From positions 1 to 64,000 of the forward strand of contig NZ_JACCDE010000004.1 in the NCBI RefSeq assembly GCF_013415125.1: a DNA stretch of 64,000 nucleotides, in the 5' to 3' direction. The stretch's first letter is position 1. Each line of letters starts with the position of its first letter. The DNA is from Vreelandella glaciei (GTDB lineage Bacteria > Pseudomonadota > Gammaproteobacteria > Pseudomonadales > Halomonadaceae). The translations under genes were made by a program, and so were the position numbers. Positions 58,117 to 64,000 of this stretch are shown piece by piece. The notes beneath the pieces were generated by a model, which saw nothing but the letters and a program-made list of their open reading frames with translations, made no database searches and was not told where the DNA came from.

Positions 58117-58674
58117 ATGAACTTTTGCAGCCAGTGTGGTGATAAAGTACGTTTTGCCGTCCCTGAAGGCGATGACCGCCCGCGCTACCTGTGCGATGCC
58201 TGCGGCACGATTCACTATCAAAACCCACGCATTGTGGCCGGTACGCTGCCCGTTAGCGGTAGTAAAGTGCTGCTCTGTAAGCGGGCGATTTCACCGCGCA
58301 AAGGCTACTGGACGCTGCCCGCTGGCTATATGGAAAATGCCGAATCAACCCAGCAGGCAGCTTCTAGAGAGACACGTGAAGAGGCCTGTGCCGAAGTCGA
58401 ACTGGCCAACCTCTACACCTTGATTGACCTGCCGCATATCAATCAGGTGTATATGATTTTCCGTGCCGAGCTAGTCGGTGGCTTCAGTGCCGGGCCGGAG
58501 AGCCTGGAAGTCGCGCTATTTGAAGAGCATGAAATCCCCTGGGATGAATTGGCTTTCACCACCATTGAGCGCACCCTACGTCACTTTTACGCTGATCGCG
58601 CCCTCAATGAGTTTCCGCTGCATATCAGCATGGTGACCCCAGAAGACCGCGAACGCTATTTTGGTAGCGCGTGA
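58117..58674 (+). CDS. Nudix hydrolase with N-terminal zinc ribbon
   Basis: The 185-residue protein starts with a C-x2-C ... C-x2-C zinc ribbon (NFCSQCGDK and YLCDACGTIHYQNPRIV) and has a Nudix box in LPAGYMENAESTQQAASRETREEACAEV-like sequence near 68-95. It resembles ADP-ribose or NADH-type pyrophosphatases, but the substrate is not fixed. It is divergent from the CoA-type Nudix gene. Confidence 0.87.
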   Translation: MNFCSQCGDKVRFAVPEGDDRPRYLCDACGTIHYQNPRIVAGTLPVSGSKVLLCKRAISPRKGYWTLPAGYMENAESTQQAASRETREEACAEVELANLYTLIDLPHINQVYMIFRAELVGGFSAGPESLEVALFEEHEIPWDELAFTTIERTLRHFYADRALNEFPLHISMVTPEDRERYFGSA

Positions 58675-58702
58675 GTCATTCATGCCCCGTCGAAAAATCC
58701 AC

Positions 58703-59014
58703 TTACAGATCGGCCAACTGCCATACATCATAAGCGACTTCTTCGTAGGGGTGAGCAAGCTTCAAGGCCGCGATGGCGCCGTGAATATGCGCTTCATCGC
58801 AGAGCAGCTCGACTTTAAACTCTTCGACCTTTTCCAAGCTGCCCACTGAGCCGATATGCGGGTGGGCGCCCTCCGTTGGGCGGAACTGCCCCGTACCACG
58901 AGTTTGAAAACAGACATTTTCGTATGCCCCGATCCGGCCAGCACCGGCTTCAAACACCGCCTGCTTAACGCTTTCGGCATCTTCTATGGGGACAAAAAAA
59001 GCGAGTTTATACAT
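58703..59014 (-). CDS. YqfO/NIF3-like stand-alone domain protein
   Basis: The 103-residue protein matches the small CutA-like insert domain of NIF3/YqfO proteins: YKLAFFVPIEDAESVKQAVFEAGAGRIGAYENVCFQT-type N-terminus, GTGQFRPTEGAHPHIG near 41 and AHPYEEVAYDVWQL at the end. The free-standing form is common in gammaproteobacteria; its function is unknown. Confidence 0.9.
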   Translation of the reverse strand: MYKLAFFVPIEDAESVKQAVFEAGAGRIGAYENVCFQTRGTGQFRPTEGAHPHIGSVGSLEKVEEFKVELLCDEAHIHGAIAALKLAHPYEEVAYDVWQLADL

Positions 59015-59142
59015 GCTGTCTCTCCAAGCAGTCTATCCATTGTGAAACGCTGAACTCAGGCTATGTTAGCGGATAGACGACTACTGGTCGCGGGCTTAGC
59101 TTTGTATGATGATGTTTCAGTACTCATTAAGTGAGCCATTGT

Positions 59143-60093
59143 ATGGATAAATTTGAGGTAAAGCTGGACCAGGCGGCCAGAGCCGCCTGGATGTCTTACG
59201 TGGGGGGAATGACCCAAGATGAGATCGCCAGCCAGTTGGGTGTTTCACGGCCAGGCGTGCAGCGCTTGTTGGCCTTGGCCCGCCAAGAGGGCCTGGTTAA
59301 AGTGCATATTGATCACCCAATCTCTAACTGCATGGCGCTGGGCAGCACGTTGCGTGATCACTTTGGTTTGACCTACTGCGACGTGGTTCCTGCCGATAAC
59401 CACGCCGCCGAAAGTGCCGCTTCTTACCTAGCCGTGGCAGCCGCTGAGCGGGTGGCGCAGTTGGTTGAACGCAGCGAGCCGTTGACGCTTTCGCTAGGCA
59501 CCGGGCGTTCGGTGCGGGCAGCGGTAGAAGCGCTTAGCCGACTTGAACGACCCCAGCATCGCTTTGTATCGCTAGTTGGTAATGTCGCCCGGGATGGTTC
59601 GGCTAACCGTTATGACGCGGTGATGGTAATGGCGGATAAAACCGGCGGTGAGCGTTTTTTACTGCCCGCGCCAGTGGTCGCTGAATCGCTGGCTGAAAAA
59701 GAGGCGATGCTGGCGCAGCGTCTTTTTAAGGCAATTGCCGATGTGGCACGGGAGTCAGAAGCGGCGTTTATTGGCATTGGGCGCATCGATCGTCAGGCCA
59801 CGCTGTTTCAAGATCATTTCATTAGTGAAAGCGAGCTGAATGAGCTGCTGGGCCTGAAAGCGGTGGGTGAACTACTGGGTTGGCCACTGAACCGAGACGG
59901 CGAAGTGATCGACTGTTCGATTACGCGTCGTGTCACGAGTCTTCCCCTTGAGCGCTTTGGAAAGCACCATATGGTGGCGATAGCGGGTGGCCGCGATAAA
60001 GCCCCGGCGATACATGCGGCGTTGCGCGGCCGCTGGCTGAAAGGGTTGGTTACCGACGAAGTGGCCGCCCGCCAGATAGTGGAAGCACTCTAA
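59143..60093 (+). CDS. SorC/DeoR-type sugar-binding transcriptional regulator
   Basis: The 316-residue regulator has an N-terminal helix-turn-helix (MTQDEIASQLGVSRPGVQRLLALARQEGLVKV, about 19-52) and a SorC sugar-phosphate-binding domain with SLGTGRSVRAAVEAL near 108 and IGIGRIDRQATLF near 205. It precedes the polyol ABC operon by 159 bases and probably controls it. A GTG at 59131 is an alternative start; the ATG at 59143 opens the conserved part. Confidence 0.88.
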   Translation: MDKFEVKLDQAARAAWMSYVGGMTQDEIASQLGVSRPGVQRLLALARQEGLVKVHIDHPISNCMALGSTLRDHFGLTYCDVVPADNHAAESAASYLAVAAAERVAQLVERSEPLTLSLGTGRSVRAAVEALSRLERPQHRFVSLVGNVARDGSANRYDAVMVMADKTGGERFLLPAPVVAESLAEKEAMLAQRLFKAIADVARESEAAFIGIGRIDRQATLFQDHFISESELNELLGLKAVGELLGWPLNRDGEVIDCSITRRVTSLPLERFGKHHMVAIAGGRDKAPAIHAALRGRWLKGLVTDEVAARQIVEAL

Positions 60094-60179
60094 TTGCGTG
60101 CGCTGCAACATGCAGTAAAAGAGATAAGTTAGCGTAAAGTCTAAGTTAATCGGCTTTGCTTTTTTTTGGCTTACGTACG

Positions 60180-60220
60180 ATCATTTGTTCGATAGGTGAT
60201 CAATAAGATCAAGGCGACAA
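60180..60220. promoter_or_regulatory. Candidate SorC-type operator region
   Basis: TGTTC-GATAGGT-GATCA is an imperfect inverted repeat, followed by a direct GATCA repeat (TGATCAATAAGATCA). It lies 35-70 bases before the binding-protein start. The assignment is tentative. Confidence 0.3.
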
Positions 60221-60252
60221 CAATGCCAATACCAGCCCACTAGGAGTTCTTT

Positions 60253-61575
60253 ATGCGACTCGCACGTCACTTGCCCGTCTCAACGCTAGCGGCCGCCATT
60301 GCCATGTCAGGCCACGCCCAGGCGCAAACTGAAATTACCGTGGCCACGGTTAATAACAACGACATGGTGATAATGCAGAGCCTCACCGATGCCTTTGAAG
60401 AAGCGCACCCCGATATCACTCTGGACTGGGTGGTGCTGGAAGAGAACGTGCTCCGCCAGCGCATGACGACTGATATTGCCACCGGTGGTGGCCAGTTTGA
60501 CGTCATGACCATTGGTACTTACGAAGTGCCTATCTGGGCAGAGCGCGGCTGGCTTTCACCGCTGGATAACCTGCCCGACGACTACAATGAAGACGACCTG
60601 CTAGCCTCTGTTCGCGATGGTTTAAGCTACGACGATACGCTTCACGCACTGCCGTTTTATGCTGAAAGCTCAATGATGTACTACCGCACGGATCTATTCG
60701 AAGAAGCGGGCATTGAGATGAGCGAGCAGCCCACCTGGGAAGAGGTACGCGAGTGGGCAGGCGAGCTGCACGGCAGCGAAGAGGGGTTGGCGGGTATCTG
60801 CCTGCGCGGCAAACCCGGCTGGGGCGAGAACATGGCCTTTGTTTCCACCCTAGTAAATACCTACGGTGGCCGCTGGTTTGACGAAGAGTGGAATCCCGAG
60901 CTCAACTCTGAGGCGTGGGTTAACGCTATCCAGTTTTATGTCGACTTGCTCAATGACTACGGCCCGCCAGGCGCAAGCTCCAATGGCTTTAACGAGAACC
61001 TGGCGCTGTTCTCCCGTGGCAACTGTGCGATGTGGGTCGATGCCACCTCCGCAGCGGGCAAACTGTATGACGGCAATGAATCCGCTGTGGCGGATAGCTT
61101 AGGCTTTGCTCCAGCACCCGTGGCCGAAACACCGAAAGGTTCACACTGGTTGTGGTCCTGGGCATTAGCGATCCCGGCTTCTTCAGAAAACCAGGAGGCA
61201 GCGCTTGAGTTTATTACCTGGGCCACTTCGCAAGAGTACATTGAGCTGGTCGGTGAAACCCAAGGCTGGACCAGCGTGCCGCCAGGCACCCGTGAGTCGA
61301 CCTACGCCAACGAGCAGTACACCGAAGCAGCCCCCTTTGCTGACTTCGTGCTAAAAGCTATCCAGGACGCCGACCCCACCGATTCGACTCTGGAACCTAA
61401 CCCCTATGTTGGCGTGCAGTTCGTCGGTATCCCGGAGTTTCAGTCGATAGGCACCCAGGTTGGCCAAACCATTGCCGCGGCGCTAACCGGTGACACCACG
61501 GTGGAGCAGGCATTAGACAGTGCCCAGCGTGCCACCGAACGCACCATGCAGCGGGCGGGCTACATCGAACGATAA
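60253..61575 (+). CDS. Polyol ABC transporter substrate-binding protein (SmoE-like)
   Basis: The 440-residue periplasmic protein has a signal peptide ending HAQAQT and matches extracellular solute-binding proteins of sorbitol/mannitol transporters: QFDVMTIGTYEVPIWAERGWL near 76, YAESSMMYYRTDLFEEAGI near 137 and FSRGNCAMWVDATSAAG near 252. It binds the polyol and feeds the two permeases encoded downstream. AGGAG precedes the ATG. A long hairpin follows, separating it from the permease genes. Sorbitol or mannitol is the likeliest ligand from family resemblance. Confidence 0.9.
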   Translation: MRLARHLPVSTLAAAIAMSGHAQAQTEITVATVNNNDMVIMQSLTDAFEEAHPDITLDWVVLEENVLRQRMTTDIATGGGQFDVMTIGTYEVPIWAERGWLSPLDNLPDDYNEDDLLASVRDGLSYDDTLHALPFYAESSMMYYRTDLFEEAGIEMSEQPTWEEVREWAGELHGSEEGLAGICLRGKPGWGENMAFVSTLVNTYGGRWFDEEWNPELNSEAWVNAIQFYVDLLNDYGPPGASSNGFNENLALFSRGNCAMWVDATSAAGKLYDGNESAVADSLGFAPAPVAETPKGSHWLWSWALAIPASSENQEAALEFITWATSQEYIELVGETQGWTSVPPGTRESTYANEQYTEAAPFADFVLKAIQDADPTDSTLEPNPYVGVQFVGIPEFQSIGTQVGQTIAAALTGDTTVEQALDSAQRATERTMQRAGYIER

Positions 61576-61583
61576 ACGAGACC

Positions 61584-61628
61584 AGCGCCTGCTTGTTCAC
61601 TTAGTTACTAACAGTGAGGGCAGGCGCT
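61584..61628. terminator. Intercistronic hairpin after ABC binding-protein gene
   Basis: AGCGCCTGC pairs perfectly with GCAGGCGCT, with inner CACT/AGTG and TAGT/ACTA pairs extending the structure; TTT follows. It likely favours higher expression of the binding protein than of the permeases. Confidence 0.7.
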
Positions 61629-61684
61629 TTATCGATGTTCTCTAGCCGTTTTCGTATCAAGCCTCGTATTTCGCAGGTAATCCC

Positions 61685-62575
61685 ATGAATAAAACCCGTG
61701 CTTCCGGCCGTACTGTTGGCGGGCTGAGAACGCTTGCACTTCAAGCACCAGCCGTGACGCTACTGTTGCTCTGGATGATTGTGCCGTTAGGCATGACGCT
61801 ATGGTTCTCCTTCCAGTACTACAACCTGCTAATGCCCGACATGACCGGCTTTGCCGGGGTGGAAAACTACGAGTACCTTCTCACAGACCCAGCTCTGTGG
61901 GCTGCCATGGGCAACACGCTGCTGCTGGTAGGTTGGGTGCTGGCGATTACCGTGGTGGGCGGCACCCTGCTGGCGGTGCTGTTCCAACAGGAGTTCGCGG
62001 GCCGCGGGATCGCCCGTGTGCTGGCGATCTCACCGTTTTTTGTGATGCCCACCGTTAGTGCTCTGGTGTGGAAAAATATGATGATGCACCCTTCAAACGG
62101 GGTGCTGTCATGGCTGTTTGAGTCCGTTGGGCTGCCTGCGTTGGACTGGTTTTCTGCGCTACCGCTGACCTCGATTGTAATCATCGTCGCGTGGCAGTGG
62201 CTGCCCTTTGCACTGTTGATTCTTCTGACGGCGATGCAGTCGTTGGATGAAGATCAAGTCGAAGCCGCCCGCATGGATGGCGCAGGCCCTATCGCCATCT
62301 TCTTCTTTATTACCCTGCCGCATTTAAGGCGCGCGATCAGTGTGGTGATCATGATTGAAATGATCTTCCTGCTGACTATTTTCGCGGAAATTTTTGTGAC
62401 GACGTCGGGGGGGCCTGGTTTAGCAACAACGAACCTGGCCTATCTGATTTACATCCGTGCGCTACTCGATTTTGACGTGGGCACTGCGTCCGCCGGTGGG
62501 GTGATAGCGATCATCCTAGCCAATATCGTGGCGATCTTCCTGGTCCGTATGGTGGCCAAAAACTTGGAAGACTAG
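61685..62575 (+). CDS. Polyol ABC transporter permease 1 (SmoF-like)
   Basis: The 296-residue protein has six helices and the EAA loop QVEAARMDGAGPIAIFFFIT near 197, which contacts the ATPase. It has the N-terminal layout of MalF-type short permeases. It is transcribed between the binding-protein and second permease genes. Confidence 0.92.
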   Translation: MNKTRASGRTVGGLRTLALQAPAVTLLLLWMIVPLGMTLWFSFQYYNLLMPDMTGFAGVENYEYLLTDPALWAAMGNTLLLVGWVLAITVVGGTLLAVLFQQEFAGRGIARVLAISPFFVMPTVSALVWKNMMMHPSNGVLSWLFESVGLPALDWFSALPLTSIVIIVAWQWLPFALLILLTAMQSLDEDQVEAARMDGAGPIAIFFFITLPHLRRAISVVIMIEMIFLLTIFAEIFVTTSGGPGLATTNLAYLIYIRALLDFDVGTASAGGVIAIILANIVAIFLVRMVAKNLED

Positions 62576-62604
62576 ACCGGCACTTGTGTCCTGGGAGCAC
62601 TTCG

Positions 62605-63471
62605 ATGACAACTTTAGGTTCCAAAACAGCTGCACCACGCTCGGTAACGGGGTGGCGGTCAGCACAGGCCAAACGGGCCATTATCACGGTGCTGGGCTGG
62701 TCGGTTGCCCTGGTCATCTTCTTTCCGATTTTCTGGATGATATTGACTGGGTTTAAAACGGAAACGGCGGCGATCGCTGACCCAACGCTGATTTTTTCGC
62801 CCACTCTGGAAAGCTACCAAGCAGTCCACGAGCGTTCGGGCTATGCGCGGTTTGCGCTTAATAGCGTTGCGGTCGCCTTTGGCTCTACCTTCTTCGCGCT
62901 GTTAATTGCCATTCCCTGCGCCTACGCCATGGCCTTTTTGCCGACTAAACGTACCAAGGGTACGCTGCTATGGATGCTTTCCACCAAAATGCTGCCCTCA
63001 GTGGGCGTACTGGTGCCGATTTATCTGATCTTTCGCGATGTTGGCCTATTGGATACCCGAACGGGGCTGATTATCGTCTACACATTAATGAACCTGCCGA
63101 TTGTGGTGTGGATGCTCTACACCTTCTTCAAGGATATGCCCAAAGATATTCTTGAAGCAGGGCGTATGGACGGCGCCTCCACGCTCCAGGAAGTGTTTTT
63201 TCTGCTGTTGCCACTCACGCTGCCGGGCATCGCCTCAACGGGCCTGCTCTCGGTCATTTTGAGTTGGAACGAGGCGTTCTGGAGTCTCAACCTGACGACC
63301 TCAAATGCAGCGCCGTTAACCGCTTATATTGCCTCATTCTCAAGCCCAGAGGGGCTGTTCTGGGCCAAGTTGTCCGCTGCTTCCACCATGGCGATTGCGC
63401 CGATTTTGATACTCGGTTGGATGACACAAAAACAGATGGTGCGTGGCCTGACCTTTGGTGCCGTCAAGTAA
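62605..63471 (+). CDS. Polyol ABC transporter permease 2 (SmoG-like)
   Basis: The 288-residue MalG-type permease has six helices, FPIFWMILTGFKTETAAI near 33, TKMLPSVGVLVPIYLIFRD near 128 and the EAA loop ILEAGRMDGASTLQEVFFLLLP near 182. The ATG at 62605 follows GGGAG; an in-frame ATG at 62584 is less likely. It lies 29 bases after the first permease gene. Confidence 0.92.
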   Translation: MTTLGSKTAAPRSVTGWRSAQAKRAIITVLGWSVALVIFFPIFWMILTGFKTETAAIADPTLIFSPTLESYQAVHERSGYARFALNSVAVAFGSTFFALLIAIPCAYAMAFLPTKRTKGTLLWMLSTKMLPSVGVLVPIYLIFRDVGLLDTRTGLIIVYTLMNLPIVVWMLYTFFKDMPKDILEAGRMDGASTLQEVFFLLLPLTLPGIASTGLLSVILSWNEAFWSLNLTTSNAAPLTAYIASFSSPEGLFWAKLSAASTMAIAPILILGWMTQKQMVRGLTFGAVK

Positions 63472-63483
63472 AGGATCTTCCTC

Positions 63484-64000
63484 ATGGCAACACTACAACT
63501 ACACAATATTACCAAGCGTTTCGGCGACACCGAGGTCATCAAGGGTATCGACCTTGAGGTGAATGACCGAGAATTTGTCGTTTTTGTTGGTCCTTCTGGC
63601 TGCGGTAAATCTACCCTTATGCGCATGATCGCCGGGCTGGAGAGCGCTACCGACGGCGATATTTTGATCGACGGTCAGCGTATTAATGACGTTGGCCCAG
63701 CGGACCGCGGCCTCGCCATGGTGTTTCAGAGCTACGCGCTTTATCCGCATATGACGGTGGAAGGCAACATGGGCTTCAGCATGCGCCTGGCGGGGGTTCC
63801 CAAAGAGGAGCGCCGCGCCAAGGTGCTGGAAGCAGCCAAGATTCTGCAGCTAGAGCCGCTGTTAGACCGCAAGCCCAAAGCGCTCTCCGGCGGTCAGCGT
63901 CAGCGGGTGGCGATAGGGCGTGCGATTGTACGTAACCCCAGCATCTTCTTGTTTGATGAGCCGCTCTCCAACCTGGATGCCGCGCTGCGTGTGCAGATGC
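63484..64000 (+). CDS. Polyol ABC transporter ATPase (SmoK/MalK-like), cut by window end
   Basis: The 172 residues visible are the N-terminal nucleotide-binding domain of a MalK-type ATPase: Walker [15 protein letters not shown] near 37, Q-loop [11 protein letters not shown], signature [14 protein letters not shown] near 134 and Walker [14 protein letters not shown] near 157. AAGGA precedes the ATG. The regulatory C-domain lies beyond the window. It completes the binding protein-two permeases-ATPase set. Confidence 0.93.
   Translation, partial: MATLQLHNITKRFGDTEVIKGIDLEVNDREFVVFVGPSGCGKSTLMRMIAGLESATDGDILIDGQRINDVGPADRGLAMVFQSYALYPHMTVEGNMGFSMRLAGVPKEERRAKVLEAAKILQLEPLLDRKPKALSGGQRQRVAIGRAIVRNPSIFLFDEPLSNLDAALRVQM

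Noticed and set aside
1-64000. CRISPR arrays, prophage, insertion sequences, tRNA or rRNA genes
   Set aside because: No spaced identical repeats, transposase or integrase motifs, or tRNA/rRNA-like sequences were recognised on reading; a dedicated search could still find a short one.

Overview
The window looks like chromosomal DNA of a halophilic gammaproteobacterium of the Halomonas/Vreelandella type. The inference rests on gene content: a solute:Na+ symporter paired with a tiny membrane subunit, a gluconate TRAP transporter under a LacI-type GntR, a SmoEFGK-like polyol ABC system, LpxR, OpgG, YaeQ, YghU and AlgA/ManC homologues. Base composition is moderate to high GC, genes are tightly packed, and no phage, IS, CRISPR, rRNA or tRNA was seen. 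A species cannot be fixed from this sequence alone.

Layout. 1-3446: end of a pentapeptide-repeat gene, a sodium:solute symporter with its 43-residue partner, and the Mn2+ exporter MntP. 3715-6751: molybdate operon modE-modA-modB-modC (minus strand). 7228-13017: AraC-type regulator divergent from an RND efflux adaptor and pump. 13153-16429: GFA-type enzyme, cytosolic Cys-rich copper-storage protein, phosphoribosyltransferase, truncated erythromycin-esterase relic, CDP-alcohol phosphatidyltransferase. 16792-24985: an unusual cluster of a BchC-like dehydrogenase, a PTPS-fold protein, a fused glycosyltransferase-methyltransferase, an UPF0104 membrane protein, a RibD-type reductase, a GTP cyclohydrolase II with a decayed RibB domain, a creatininase-family hydrolase and an FkbM methyltransferase. 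25034-34372: OpgG, a membrane phosphatase/phosphotransferase-like protein, AlgA/ManC, an LpxL-like acyltransferase between two paralogous DUF4870-like genes, VOC protein, methyltransferase, MFS transporter. 34497-39852: acyl-CoA dehydrogenase, acyl-CoA ligase, 3-hydroxyacyl-CoA dehydrogenase, enoyl-CoA hydratase (a beta-oxidation-like set resembling DmdC/DmdB). 39953-47370: LysE, GSTs, YaeQ, LpxR, small membrane proteins, racemase, Ohr/OhrR. 47606-52285: gluconate TRAP transporter, gluconokinase, GntR. 52356-59014: MOSC protein, EamA exporter, OsmC, PRC-barrel protein, L,D-transpeptidase, 2OG oxygenase, two Nudix enzymes, YqfO-like protein. 59143-64000: SorC-type regulator and polyol ABC transporter, cut off inside the ATPase gene.

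The strongest candidate for an undescribed system is the 16792-24985 cluster. Its enzymes are those used to open GTP and remodel the resulting pyrimidine, but the PTPS-like protein has lost its catalytic Cys/His and one zinc ligand and the RibB half of the cyclohydrolase has lost its acidic motif. This points to a glycosylated or methylated GTP-derived small molecule rather than ordinary riboflavin or queuosine synthesis. This is inference.

A second theme is short tandem duplications (12, 14, 15 and 18 nt) at the very ends of five genes, most of them in frame. A third is a pair of 138-nt diverged intergenic repeats. Several operators can be read directly: a ModE-like palindrome over the modA ribosome-binding site, an MntR-like box upstream of mntP, a perfect GntR palindrome upstream of the TRAP genes, and paired AraC-type direct repeats upstream of the RND pump.
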